Shown one piece after another: positions 31,627 to 43,500 of a DNA stretch of 64,000 nucleotides. Location of the stretch: NCBI GenBank assembly GCA_018806985.1, contig JADANN010000312.1:1-64000 (forward strand), read 5' to 3'. Made by a program: the position numbers and the translations under genes. This DNA comes from Angiostrongylus vasorum (Eukaryota > Nematoda > Chromadorea > Rhabditida > Metastrongylidae). Under the pieces are notes generated by a model, which was not told the origin of the DNA, did no database searches, and worked only from the letters and a program-made list of their open reading frames with translations. The first letter of the stretch is position 1. Every line of letters starts with the position of its first letter.

Positions 31627-33068
31627 GATTCGTTCCACAATACGACGCATTCGTTTCATTGTCTCCCACTGTAATTCAAAGAGATTCGTTCGGATTCATG
31701 CAAGGATTCTACTATGGCTTGGAAAACCGCCAATTACTCTCCTTGCAAACGTCTTGAATGGTGGAGTTCTTCCAGGAATGCTGAGGCAACCATTCTAGGG
31801 CGCTCTCAGGTATTCCCACGTCACACAATCGCTGATCCTTATGAATTGCAGCAGGGGATTGTTTTTAATAGATGTGTTTTTCTATATTATTCCACGAGAT
31901 ACATCTATACTTTTAACTATACGAATAGCACCCAACCAAGAAAATGGAAGAGAAACGAGCGAACAAATTTCTAGCCAGCGCAGGGTACCAAATAGATTTG
32001 TTTAAGAAATTGTCCTTATTATTCATTTTGGTTCAGATATTCTGCTTGGAAATGTGCGTACGGCATGTTGGTTAGCACACTTCATTCACAGTACGTATTG
32101 TAATGTGATTTGAAAAGGTCAACAGCTGCTAGTCGAACGACTCTATAACGAAATCCCTTGTTCCCTTTCAGCTGTCGCTGTTCTCTGCTGACACTACAGT
32201 GAGTGAAAGATTTAAGAAATTTATCGACAGTTTATTTTCAAACGTCCAGCGAAGAGGCAGCTCATCACCGATAGCCCATTCGAAACTTCTTTCAGTCTCT
32301 AATGAAATCCCATTTGCTGCGATACTACTCTCATCATCCAAAATAAACTTAAATTTTAACGATCCATTGCTGCGAATGTTCAGAGCGACAATGGTGACGT
32401 TCAGTCTTGCCTTTCATCCGTGTTCTGCAATTTAAATATCGAAGCCCAGTTTCCCAATATTATGTTCCAGCAAATGCACAAAGACCAGAGTTTGAAATGA
32501 AGTCTGATTTTGGTAGTTTCTCACTGACAAATTCTATAGTATAGAAGATTTCGGACAGCACGTTTAGCACATAGGTCTCATCTTACTTTGAAGTGTCATG
32601 CACTCCGAAAAACTGTCCTGAAATTTCATGTATGTCTACTACTTGGTTAAAAAAAATACCACGTGTACGTAGGAGATGATAAAGCCGGAAAGGAATCGAT
32701 TTTTTTTGGTGACCAGCACCTTTATAATAGGTGGAGGTTCCAAATAGGCCAGGGCTTACTTCCACTACTCATTTAAGTCATCAATTTGAAAATTGATTTC
32801 AACTGAAAGCCAACGTGTACCTTACTTAATGGATTTCCTTACCTCGCATAGCCAATAAAATTCAACAGCAGTTATTTATAAAGATAATGCAAGCTGAGTC
32901 AAGTGAATTCGAGTAGAGTGGAAAAACTGCATGAATTCGTGTGAACTTCAAAAATCACGATGTATTTTTTCCCATAGAAATGATGTTGAATACATTAGAA
33001 CTCCTATCCATCATGAGTAGAGGTGTCCATAGACCTAAAACTGTCTGAAGATTACCGTAATGATGGTG
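31626..33068. other. Unassigned sequence with possible exon-like segments
   Basis: A 78-codon frame at 32199-32435 (MSERFKKFIDSLFSNVQ start) is preceded by a TTCCCTTTCAG acceptor-like string at about 32161-32171, a good nematode 3' splice match. The protein is unrecognised. Nearby text at 31750-31835 also reads as protein-like in one frame but with a stop. This could be part of a real gene or chance. Nothing else is seen. Confidence 0.25.
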
Positions 33069-33069
33069 A

Positions 33070-33240
33070 GCTAATTGCAAAACTCCGGACTCACATGGTA
33101 TGATAGCGAACGCGTTAGCCTACGGAGAGAGTAATAGCGCGCTCGTTCCCACCAAAGACACCAGCGGTGCGGAATTTTGCAAACATCTTAGCATCAATAC
33201 GGTTATATTTCCCATAATACCCAGCCGTTAAAAAATAGGC
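33070..33240 (+). repeat. S4 tRNA-like repeat
   Basis: It holds GCGAACGCGTTAGCCTACGG, GTAATAGCGCGCTCGTTCCC (B-box-like), AAGACACCAGCGGTGCGG, TTTTGCAAACATCTTAGCAT and the end AATAGGCAGCAAATAAAA. The same blocks in the same order occur at 46740 and in the foldbacks near 47 and 56 kb. Confidence 0.65.
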
Positions 33241-33304
33241 AGCAAATAAAAAATATTTTATTGTTTGCAATTTTGCTGTACTAGTTGAATTTTTTTTGTG
33301 CTCA

Positions 33305-33655
33305 TCTCAGCATCTATTGCATTCGATTCGTTTCCTTTCATCTACCATCGACGAAGGTTTTCGAACCTTTTACGTCCGCTTTCGGCTGCTGCTTGAAGAC
33401 TTTTCCTTTTATCATGAATGTTACTGAATAGTGGTCGAGTAGAATGATCTTGGAATCGTGGGGTACACGTGCTAGAGCGCTTCCATGAGTGTCAGAGAGA
33501 GCGAGATTCTCAAAAAAAGTTTTTCGCTTCGCAGACCTCGAAGGGATCAGAGGATTGGTGGATCCGGTAGGAAGTCGAAGAAACGCATGGGCAGGTTGTG
33601 CCGTTCGCGTGCTGAATCGAATAACCTACCACTGCGCTATCCGCTTTCTGGAACC
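33305..33655 (-). repeat. S2 SINE
   Basis: The plus strand gives CTCATCTCAGCATCTATTGC, ATCTACCATCGACGAAGG, CGGCTGCTGCTTGAAG, GGAATCGTGGGGTACACGTG, GACCTCGAAGGGATCAGAGG and the head complement TACCACTGCGCTATCCGC. It is a full-length but diverged minus-strand copy. Confidence 0.68.
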
Positions 33656-33659
33656 TTGT

Positions 33660-34745
33660 ACGTTTTTTTGAAACAAGAACAGAAACATTGAAACAAATAA
33701 ACGTTTCTATGGCTAAAATACAAAAAATTCCAGAGACAGAACTTCTTATCTTGAAAAAATATTCGCTCATTAATTAATTAGCAAACAGAATGAATAAATA
33801 ACTAAAATGATCAGTTATGTCCAAGCGTAGTTAACATGAACGAAGAACTATTAAGGTGAGTAATATCTAATGCCATCCTCAATAGAGATGTGGCTTGCTA
33901 ATCGTCCAATAGTCATTGCCATCAATGCATTTTTGATCAACTGCTGACTGGAACTCCTTCTACTTGAAATTCTTCAATTTTAATCGTATCGGCTGTTTTT
34001 TATCGTTATTAAATTATGCGACAAAAAAATTAAAGCTTTGAAAGGTAAATAAAAAACTTCTAAAGTGGCCACCTTTATCACCAACTTATAAGGAGTCTCT
34101 GAATCACCTGTAACACCACTAGTCATTCACTTACTATTGATCACAGTTTTAGCATTGTGCTCCTTTTTATTGTTTTCTCATACGAAAGCCTATGATCAGA
34201 TCGGTAGTTCACTGCACTTTACCGTTACAGGGATTTTATTCTTAGTTGTGGTCCTGGATGAAAATAGCTAACTTCTTAGGGTGGGTGAGCATGGTCCTGG
34301 GATGAACACATCGTGTAGATTACACCTCAAAATTTAGACAACAACAAGTTTTTTTCGATGAGATGATAAGACACAAGGTTGAAAAATCTGATGCAGTACT
34401 TCTATCCGTTTTCTTTTGTTACCTTTGTTTGTTCTATTTTTACGGCCTCGTGTAAAGTTAATGATCCAGAAAAAATAGTGTGAAGAAGCAATGTGAAAGC
34501 GGGAGAACTAAATTTGAACAGCTTGGATAGAAAGCTCTCATTCGCTTTATTATAGAAACCCTTCAGTTTCGTATTTCAATCCAAAATTTGATCGCCTTAC
34601 CTTTTCTTCTAACCCGACATCGATCATCTAGGCGGTCTCATACGAGGTTCTTCGAAAGTTAATGATGGATTTGTTTTCATTCCTTTTTATGTAGATTCTA
34701 TCATCCGTCTTTTTTTTCCACTGCTATATTTCATTGTAAAGGTCA
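33660..34745. other. Unassigned sequence
   Basis: AT-rich, no frame of note, no recognised family. Confidence 0.45.
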
Positions 34746-34749
34746 TTTT

Positions 34750-36115
34750 ATGCTTTTTGCTCAGTATGATCGAATCGTAATATGAACTGTAACTCAAAAG
34801 ATCGACCTTCTATAAGCCTCGACAAACGATATATCTGTATATATGTTCTTACGTCGTCAAACGCTTCAACAGCACAAACAGAAAAATAAAAAATCTGTAC
34901 GATAATTGCACTATCAACAGGTTTTACAAAAACCAACCGCTTTTTACCTACCCTCTGCTGAGGAAGAATAGCCGCTTAGAATCGCACATGGTTCATTACT
35001 GCACCACCCCACAACAAAAATCATTTCTGAGATACGGTGCTAGATCAAGTGTTATCGTTGGGCATTCTCCCTGCTATTCATTATTGGATTCTTGGCATTT
35101 GTCCAGAAAGACTCTAGAAGTTTGCGCGTTGGTGTTTTGGAATTCTGTGCAATGATAGCGACTTTTGCATCAAAATCGTCTCCGATATGCTCCAGTATCC
35201 TTTGCATCCCTAGTGGCGTACCTTGTCGTTTACCACCTAGGTGACGGATACATAATGTTCTGCCCCCTTTTACCAATATATTAGTCGCCTCAAATATTAC
35301 AAGAGATAAGTTATATCGTAGTCACTCCCCTGCCATACGGGCAAATAATTCAGCTTTGCGTTTCACATGTACGGTCATATAGGCGGTTACGAACTAACTG
35401 ATGACGAAGGGTGTTCGGTGGTATTTGAATTATCCCTACCGATTCCTCTAGAACTGCCCTTTTTAAGCATCTCTTTATCGCCACACTTATTTCAACACTG
35501 ATAAACGGCAGGATAAATGGGATTTTGTTCCGGCCATACCGTTCGTTTTGGGGCGTCGCGGTCCTTCTAAACTTATCCCGTGAGGTTAGTATTTCGTAGC
35601 CATTGGAGATGGTTATTTGTTGAGCGAAGACGCGCGATTCTTCCTTTAGTTCCTTAACTTATGCCCACAGAGGTGGCTGTTTAAAATATGTTTCTCACAA
35701 GCACCCTCTTTGTGTGCGAAAGGTGGGGGAGAGGAGAGATGAACTGTGGTGATTTTGTTATTTAGTTTTCAGCACCACTTTGTCATGTAGCTGCAATTTG
35801 ATAAGTTGATTTGAAGTCGCTCTCCCATTGCCAACCCCCTCATTTGCGCGTAATGTTTAGCAGACAATCTGAAAATCGCTCACTTTAGGCATTCTTTTTA
35901 AAAGATCCATAAGCTTCTGAATAGACAAGCCACACACATTTATTCCTCCTTTATGTTTAACAAGAAGTTCGAAGACGACTTACATTGTGGAGTCATTCGA
36001 TACGTTGCTGTAAGGTGCGGTAACGCCGAAGGGCTTCACCACGTACGCATTGTTAGTCTCTACCATGGCTCTAGCTGGGCACTGCTAACTTTTCTATGAG
36101 AAACTCGTACAGATG
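34750..36115 (-). mobile_element. Penelope-like element relic (downstream member of a tandem pair)
   Basis: On the minus strand from about 36110: RT pieces around LSIQKLMDLLKRMPK, then a deletion that removes the YIDD region. Next are AQQITISNGYEILTSRDKFRR (about 35640-35570, many shifts), FISVEISVAIKRCLKRA (about 35500-35450), and SVGIIQIPPNTLRHQLVRNR. The GIY-YIG endonuclease part covers about 35340-35060, including DDFDAKVAIIAQNSKTP and ESFWTNAKNPIMNSRE. Below 35050 a non-coding tail (TCAAACGCTTCAACAGCAC at about 34857) matches the tail of the next PLE at about 36385. It is inactive: stops, frameshifts and no catalytic box. Confidence 0.8.
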
Positions 36116-36510
36116 TAAATGAAGCAAACCAGTTTCTTCAAAAATTACAAGTTGATAATATGCGAAACGATATGAGAATAGTTCCCAGGATCGACTTTCT
36201 ATTAACCTCAGCATTGGATTATAAACTCGTCGTTTTCTTTCTCAGCAATCGCCAGATTGTTAAACAGCATAGGTTTGTTTCCTTACAAATAGAACACATA
36301 CAATACAACGGTAGCTGACGTTTCAGCAATAACGCCTTCTTCAGAATTTGGAAGCGTACACTGAAACGTAATTTACTAGGTCAAACGCTTCAACAGCACA
36401 AGCAGAAAGATGAAAATCTGAACGATAATTAGAAGATCAACGGCTTCTCGAAAAACCCACCCTTTTCCACCTGTCTTCCACTGAGGAAGAACAGCCGCTC
36501 AGAGTCGCAT
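36116..36510 (-). repeat. PLE terminal (pseudo-LTR-like) segment with hammerhead-like remnant
   Basis: It lies between two PLE relics of the same orientation. Minus-strand landmarks at 36312-36350 are CTGAAGA, then AGGCGTTATTGCT and GAAACGTC followed by AGCTAC. The spacing is like the P-repeat core but with one core change (CTGAAGA for CTGATGA). The segment also has GGATCGACTTTCTATTAACC at about 36189, resembling the complement of the P unit start. The string shared with the tail at 34857 (TCAAACGCTTCAACAGCAC) is at about 36384. It supports a tandem PLE arrangement sharing terminal sequence. Confidence 0.55.
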
Positions 36511-38600
36511 ATGGTTTACGACTACGACACACCACATCAACTATCGACACGAAGGTACGGGGCGAGCTCACGCGTGATCTCGAGGCATTCCTCACTGCTA
36601 TTCATTGTAGGATTTTTTTGCCCTTATCCAAAAAGCCTCGAGGACTTTGCGCGTTGGTGTTTTAGGATCCCGTGCGACTTTTATATCAAAATTGCCTCCG
36701 CTGTGCTTTTTGTATCCTACGCGTCTCTAGCACCTTGCCTAACTTTTCGTTTGCCATCTAGGTGTTCTTGCGGATGCATAAAGGTCTGCTAGTTTCGCCA
36801 ATATATTCGTCTCCGCAAGTACCAAAAGAGGTCAGGTATGTCGTACCTGAACTCATGCAGTCACCGTCCCCTGCCATAAGGGCAAATTACGTAATTCACG
36901 TTTCACATAAACGGTCATATAGGCGATTACGAACTAATTGACGACGAAGAGTATTCGATGGTATTTGAATTACCGCTACCGATTCCTCTAGATCTGCACT
37001 TCTTAAGCATCACTTTATCGCTACACTTATTTCATCGCTAATGAAGGGATATTGTTTCGGCCAAACCCTTCGTTTTGGGGGGCGTCGCTCTCCTTCTAAA
37101 CTTATCTCGTGGGGCTACTATTTCGTAGCCATTGGAGATGGGTATTCCGCGAGCCATGTTGCGCGATTCTTCTTTTAGTTTCCCACTTGTGCACACAGAG
37201 GTGGCTGTTCGAAACATGTTTCTCACAACCGCTCTCTTTGTGTGTGAAGGGTGGGAAGAATGGAAATGATCGATGGTGTTCTTGTTACTTGGCTTTCGGT
37301 ACCACTTTGTCATGTAACAGCTACTTGATAGGTTTGTTTGAACGTTTTACAACGGAAGCCAGTTTTTTTCTCGGTTCCTCTCTGGTGAACTTAATGTACT
37401 CAGACTGCGCGTTCAATAATTCGAAGCTTGTCCATCCCCTCCTGCGTAGAGAAGATAACAAAACAGTCATCTATGTATCTGCAGTAGAGTAGCTTCCGGA
37501 GACCGAGAACAGGGGTTTCTATCTTAGACATAACACAATGGTAAGGCTTGGTGCCAGCCGCTGTCCCATAGCCAACCCCCCTTGTTTGCACGAAATATTT
37601 CCCACACCATTTGAAGATCGAGCAGTTTAGGCATTCCTTTAAGAAAGCGATAAGCTGCTGGATGGACAAGGCTATGCATGTTTACTCTTCTTTCATGTTC
37701 AACATGAAGTTCAAAGGTGGCTTGCATTGCGGAGTCATTCGATACACTGGTGTACAGCGCGTTAACGTCGAAGGACTCCATCACACACGCGTTATTAGGA
37801 GACGCATTACGTAGACGTTCTAGGAATGTTTGGGTGTTCGTGAGGTGAGCTGGAATGTGGTTAAGCACCTGTGTAAGTATTAGGCTTAAAACCAGGTTAT
37901 TCTATCCGTTGGCCCGTCTACACAGCTGATGATGGGTCTAACCTTAAATGATGATGGATGGATTGGTTGACGCGAGATCATCAGATGATACCAACTTATG
38001 TGTTTTAATAAAGTAGGTATAGGACGGGACATGTTGGTTCATTTATTTTAAAGTGCGAAATAACCGATGGTTTTAAACCTGTAGCCTTTGCCACACTGAC
38101 CCATTTATTGTTTAGGTTTCGGTATTGACTTTTGTATTCCTTTTCAGAAGATGGGCGATAGATGACATCACCAAAATGTTCCTCTGTTATCTCAACATCC
38201 AGCTGGCGAGCAATAACTACGAACTCTCTCCTCTTTATTATCAACAGACAACCTTATTATTTTCGAGCCTATTAATTCTCTAATTTCCCGCATGCCACAT
38301 TTTTGTGCTGTTGCAAGGTTAGAGATAAACCTTCTATCGCAGTAGTAATTAAGGGTCTTGAGAACGTCATCCGAAAACATGCGGAATTCTATGTCAATTC
38401 CGTCGTTAGGGTCCTGTTCTCTGAAAAACGTTTTAGGGAAAGGAAGATCGTCTGATTGTCACCACCCCCTTGATTTCCATCTCTATTTGATGTTCTTTGT
38501 ATAGCCTGATAGCGGAGTTGATCTTGAAGTTCATACAGGTTGCATGCAATCTTGCGCAAGGTTGCTTTAGAGATGGGTTGTGATGGTGAAAAACTTGAGC
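36511..38600 (-). mobile_element. Penelope-like element relic, nearly complete coding order
   Basis: The minus strand encodes, in order, an N-terminal block (about 38590-38190: ELQDQLRYQAIQ, FRMFSDDVLKTLNYYCDRRF) and LNNKWVSVAKATGLKPSVIS (about 38120-38060). The RT start follows: LYFIKTHKLVSSDD, LNHIPAHLTNTQTFLERL, VMESFDVNALYTSV (motif A Asp, about 37800-37755). Next is CRYIDDCFVIFS, with the YIDD box at 37466-37477. A thumb region (KWYRKPSNKN, SNGYEIVAPRDKFRRR) leads to a GIY-YIG endonuclease (about 36890-36520, including the CPYG box). Frames change at about 38240, 37890, 37665 and 37390 and near 36850, so no product is made. It gives the fullest view of the PLE family here. Confidence 0.87.
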
Positions 38601-38643
38601 CAAATAACTAAATAAAATAACAATAAAAACGAAACTGGAATAA
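38601..38643. other. Spacer between inverted PLE relics
   Basis: About 40 AT-rich bases at the centre of the head-to-head pair, including an AAATAAAATAACAATAAAA run. Confidence 0.5.
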
Positions 38644-38644
38644 A

Positions 38645-39140
38645 TTCCGCATGTTTTCGGACGGCGTTCTCAAGACCCTTAATCACTATAGCGATAGAAG
38701 GGTTATCTCTAACCTTACAGCCACACAAAAAATGTGGTATGCGCATTGAAGAATTAGTAAACTCAAAGCCAATGGGATTGTCAGTTAATGATAAGTGAAG
38801 AGAGTTCGTAGTTATTCTTAGCCACTTAGATGTTGAGATAACGTCTAATTGATGCTACCCTTTTTTCACCCATCATCTGAAATGGAGTACAAAAGTCGAT
38901 ACCGAAAGCTAAACAATCAAGAGCTCAGTGTAGCAAAGGCTGCAGGCTTGAAGTCATCCGTTATAGCGCACTTTGAAGTGAATAGACGACCAACATCTTT
39001 CGTCTTATACTTATTTATTAAAAACACATAAATTAGTATCAGCTGATGATCTTGAATCAACCAATCCATCATCATTCAAGGTTAGACCCATCATCACCTA
39101 TGCAGATGGGCCAACTGATAGAATAACGTGGTTAATTCAG
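38645..39140 (+). mobile_element. PLE N-terminal fragment, inverted against its neighbour
   Basis: Plus-strand translation gives FRMFSDGVLKTLNHYSDRRV, then MEYKSRYRKLNNQELSVAKA, AGLKSSVIAHFEVN and SADDLESTNPSSFKVRPII, ending near GPTDRI. These are the same blocks as the minus-strand PLE at 38385-37890. The copy ends after the conserved RPII and GPTDRI region, so the palm domain is missing. It forms a long imperfect inverted repeat with that relic, arms about 490 bases long. Confidence 0.82.
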
Positions 39141-39229
39141 CAGCTTATTGATCTTTTAAAAGATTGTTTAAAGTGCACTTTTAGCCGTGGCTTCAATATG
39201 TGTCAACAATTCTCTCTGAAGTGGTGAAA

Positions 39230-39650
39230 TGGCCGGGTTGCAACCGAGATATTCCTGAGATATTCCGGTTGCGCACATTACAATTTCAGTTGTTAAAACA
39301 GCCTTTTCGACAGATCTATTTTTTACAAAATCAAAATTCTGAAATATACAGCGCAAAGGGCTTGGCGAATGCATGTCATTCGAATTGGCAGCGGGTTGTA
39401 CAAACCACGCTGCGAAATGCTGGAGGAACTATGCTACGATGCTCCGGCTCATCCGCCATACTCACCAAACCTCCTGCCTACCGATCACAGCTTCTTCATG
39501 CGCTTTCGAAAACATCCTGTGCAAGGAATGCTTCAGAAAGGAAGTCGGAAACAAAGCTGCCTTCAGGGTATTTGTTGCCTCAGGATTCCAAAGCTTAAAG
39601 CAACCGGAATAAAAAAAGTTGTTTCTTATGAATAGAAATCTGCAGATTCT
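39230..39650 (+). pseudogene. Mariner-type transposase relic (C-terminal half)
   Basis: The frame near 39400-39510 reads EMLEELCYDAPAHPPYSPN and LLPTDHSFF, matching the mariner signature of a degenerate DNARPH stretch, then HPPYSPDLAPTDYHFF with its last catalytic Asp. Downstream, shifted frames give LCKECFRKEVGNKAAFRVFV and ASGFQSLKQ, like the mariner C-terminus. Upstream similarity is weak. No clear terminal inverted repeats are seen. It abuts the PLE fragment. It is inactive: truncated and frameshifted. Confidence 0.7.
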
Positions 39651-39759
39651 AGTGGATTATATTTCGACGTACAAAGTTTGTTTTAGACTGAGATATCCTA
39701 CTTTAAAGAATACGGGTTAAAGTCCTGCATCATTTCTAAACACCTAAAATATCGTTCTA

Positions 39760-39918
39760 AGAGCACGCATAGCGCAGGAGTTAGAAAGGCCCTACAATAC
39801 ACAGTGGATCAATCTCTGGCTGGATCCCGTGCTTTGGGCTCCAAGTGCTCCACCCTTGCGAGGTCAGCAAATCGGTACCAGATTTGTCTGGGAAAAGGAC
39901 AACACTGACATGATATGT
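39760..39918 (+). repeat. S1 SINE 5' half
   Basis: CGCATAGCGCAGGAGTTAG is a degenerate A-box head and CTGGATCCCGTGC is B-box-like. CTCCACCCTTGCGAGGTC and AATCGGTACCAGATTTGTC follow. The copy is cut off just before a P fragment at 39935. Confidence 0.6.
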
Positions 39919-39934
39919 GTTTATATTGTTGAGC

Positions 39935-40035
39935 TTACACGAGGTTCAAAGAGATGTTTATTCGGCTAACGTTTAAACGTCTTCGTCTTCATCAGTGCTG
40001 ACGGTTCGAGTCGGTGGTCCAAAGTTGTTGACTGA
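39935..40035 (-). repeat. Family P fragment with hammerhead-like core
   Basis: The plus strand shows TGAGCTTACACGAGGTTC, TTCGGCTAACGTTTAAACG and TCTTCATCAGTGCTGACGG. On the minus strand CTGATGA lies at 39989-39995, but the GAAAC box is changed to TAAAC, which would abolish a hammerhead core. It is the end of a unit, truncated before the rest. Confidence 0.62.
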
Positions 40036-40189
40036 TTTGACACGCTGTAACCACGACAAGTCATCGCAGTGCAAGTATGCGCCCATTCACTTCCACGATG
40101 GCAAGAATGGGATCGAAGACAAGGCGCATCCTTCAAAGAGTTATCAGCTCTGAGCGCCTTATTTTTTGTCTTCTACGCTACTTATATTA

Positions 40190-40545
40190 GATGGCGAGTG
40201 TAATAGTAGTAGTGGTGCCGATCATCACGAGCATGGTGTTGGTTCGATCCCGCCCTGAGCTATTCAAGCTTTTCACCCTCCGTGGTAGCGAACTTGGTAA
40301 CGGACTTCTCTGGAAAAGACCCACTCTCTGCAATCCAACTGTGAACGCTACAGCCTGGCAATCTTAGGGCTTCAGGGAAAATTAACTCGACTAGTATTCA
40401 GTGACGTTAAAGATGAAAGGAAATTCTTCAAGAAGCAGCCGAACCCACCCGTAAAAGTTCCTTCGTGGATCACGGATAAGAGGACACTAATCGAATACGA
40501 GAAGTGCTAGGATCTTTAAAGCAGATGTGAAAGACGATTCATATA
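40190..40545 (+). repeat. S2 tRNA-derived SINE
   Basis: The head TAGTGGTGCCGATCATCACG is followed by the B-box GGTTCGATCCCG at 40240-40251 and CTCTGCAATCCAACTGTG. A GAATTCTTCAAG-type block, CGTGGATCACGGATAAGAGG and GAGAAGTGCTAGGATC complete it. It ends in an A-rich run at about 40545. Confidence 0.72.
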
Positions 40546-40549
40546 AAAA

Positions 40550-43120
40550 AAAAGCTGGTTCTATTTTCTTAGCGAGCTTGAATATGCGGCTTCTCGGAAG
40601 TGCAGCACAAGACCGTCATCCAGCTGAATTTCAAAGAGTTCTTTAGTTCATCATGAGTACCATGCTTTATATTGTTGACAACTACGTGCACACTTCACGA
40701 CAATCAGAATTGTACCTCAAATGGATAAACCGGTTATAATACGAAAAAGCCTGTGGTTTTCGCCGTATTGCGCTAAAATATAGCGATGCTTAAGAGCCAG
40801 TATAGAGTTGACTGTCTCCTGAGAACGTAGTTTTAACATAGTCATCGAAAATTTTCCTAGCTTTGCGCTAATCCATGCGTCATAACATTATTCGTCTCTA
40901 AAACATGGACATTGATATCATATTACCCAAAAAAAAGTGTCATAGCCTACTCATACTTACTGCGTCCTCTACTTAGGATATTATTTTTTCCTCATGAATT
41001 GAAAAAATAACTTTGTATTATTAAAACGACTTTATGTTAGTCTTGGCATTGTTAAATAAGTCAGCGCTTTCTTTCTGAACAGAGACGAGGTTGTTAATAA
41101 CATGATTTGCTCCATACAATAGTGGGTGAGATGTTCGTGGATTTCGCCTGTTCGGATCCCGGAACGGTCACGAAGACTGCAACTCTACTCAAGCGAACGC
41201 CACCATTACCCCAAAAGAAAAAATAAAGATGTCTTGATTTCAACAGCATCGGAAATAAAACAGTTTAGACAGACACTCGCTTTCTATGATCTTCCCCCTG
41301 AGCATGTCACGCGGAGACGAACTGGATAGAGTTTACATGAATGGGCAATGCACCTCTTTCAAGGATGAGAGAAGCGTAGAGAGGAGTATTAGCTATCTAT
41401 GTGAACTCCGCGTTGCTGATCTTCAACAATAATAAGAATAAGTAGAAGACTAGTAGAAAACGGTGAGTAGGTAGCGGAAAACGGTAGCGGAAGAATGTGC
41501 TTTGTTTTCAAAGCGACTAAAACGTAGGTTTCGTGGTTCTTCTTTTGAGGTTGTGGAGGTATTTAACTTAGACCGCAATTAACGTGACCTTGCCAGGCTC
41601 TAAGGAAGGAGAAATCCACAGCCCATTGTACTAAGTAAACCTTGTTATTGACAATCCCCCTGTCAGGTCAGGAAGAATACAGTAAGTTGTTATATTTTTT
41701 CTGCGTGATCCGTCCTCGCATGCGTTTTGCGAACCCAATAAGAACGTCCAGCATCATCGTAACGAAAAACAGCTTCCTCTTAAATACTTTCTCAATTGGG
41801 CATAAGACGACGGAATGCTGCGATTATTCAGGAAATAAACTGCTTTGCTAGTAACCATCTGAGAAAAATGAATCTGAAAGAGAATATATTTCTTCATATA
41901 AGTGCAGTTACGTGCGAAGCAGTTTGCCTCCTTTGCTCTTTGAAGATTTCAGATTAGAATACTAGTTGGATTCGTCGCAATTTCCAATGAACCGAAGAAG
42001 ATGGTGTTTTAAGCAAAATCTTATCCTTACACTTTTCTTTAAGACTACTTAGTGCTCCATCGGTGATTTAGTTGAATGTAACATTTCACATGAAACGATT
42101 CACGTAAATCATAACACAATTTCCATTTGACTGAGATTTTTTTTGTCGTGAAGTTTCTTAGGCGGCCCATGGTTGGCGAGATTGGCGTCGGCAGTTGTCA
42201 GTGCTTGTTGGGAAGTGAGGGATTGTCAAATTCCTGAACCCAGAGCTCTTTTTTATTCTCTTGTTCCTGAAGCCTGCTCTTATGATACGAAAGGCATTCG
42301 ACCCTGGTTAGTCTACTACTGTTTGTAATAAAAACTGGTACAAGTATACATAGCGGATCCAGCACGCGATCACTTCTGGACCATCTTGAATCCCAATCTT
42401 CATCTCAGAGTCTTCTTCTTGACATTATATATTCTCTTCTACACTGATTTTTTTACCTAAATAAAGAGAAATATCTGGCCACATCCTCATAAGGGCGTCA
42501 AAATTATTGGGCTTATGACTTCTAATGAATATAGATTTCGCATTATAAGCGACTTGTGGTGGATTAGGTTCACCATTACATTTCTGGGAATATACGGAAG
42601 ATTAGCTTCATTATACGTTCCTAGTAATCATTTTGTTTTGATGACGAAATTCATTAGTTTCATTTCATCTGTCAAGCGACAATTTTTCGTTGTTATAAAG
42701 AAGTTAACTTCTAGAATCCCATCACTGATCGATACCGCCAAGTGAGAAAACACCGGCCAGGGTTGGAGGTCACTGTTAGTTAGAGCGCTATTACCTTTAT
42801 CGCTAGTTGTCCTTTACACTATCGCAAACTCTTGAACAAGAATTCGGCGCAAATTACATCAGTAGGGACTTTCTTTGGCTACGAAAAAGAAATATAAATG
42901 CGGAAATGCGTCACCACAAAGTAGTTAATTTCGAAAAAAGTTTGCTATTTTCATCGTTTCTACTTCACTGCTTATCCTTTGTGGAACCAATTCAAAAATC
43001 TCTAGACCATCGTTTTTGAGATGGGAATTGACGACCATCTCGCCAGTAGTGCATGAACTGATAATTTATAAGTTGACCGTTGCTTTCTTGGATAGATACG
43101 AGATAATATGGGTCCTATTG
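40550..43120. other. Unassigned sequence
   Basis: About 2.5 kb with frames up to 76 codons and no recognised similarity or repeat. The frame 42515-42745 is hydrophobic in places but unidentified. Confidence 0.4.
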
Positions 43121-43124
43121 AAGC

Positions 43125-43500
43125 TATTTAGGAGGTGAGTAGCGCAATGGTAGTGATGATGTTCATCACGAGAACGGTGGTGGTTAGAAACCGCTTCGGG
43201 ATCACTAGGCCTCTCATTGCTCCGGAATAGGGAAATTGGTGTTAGACTTAGCTGGTAACAGTTCACTCTCTGCATTCCTAGTGGGGGCCTCTTGCCCTAT
43301 TATCCCAGGACCGCAGGGAGAATTGACTCGACCAGCATTCGACGGCATTGGAAAAGAGGATGACAACCGTCAATTAGCAGTCGAAACCATAAGCAAAAAA
43401 ATTTGAAGGCCTTCGTGGACGATCGATGCGAGGAAAGAGCCGATGCAAGAAGAGCTGGGATCCGTGCAGTAGATGTGAAGACGGCTCGTGTGAAACGAAA
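43125..43500 (+). repeat. S2 tRNA-derived SINE
   Basis: The head GTGAGTAGCGCAATGGTAG has a good A-box, then CATCACGAGAACGGTGG. A B-box-like GTTAGAAACCGC is mutated. The body has GGATCACTAGGCCTCTC and CTCTCTGCATTCCTAGTGGG, and the 3' part GTGGACGATCGATGCGAGG. Frames on both strands here (43300-43603) come from the repeat. Confidence 0.72.
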
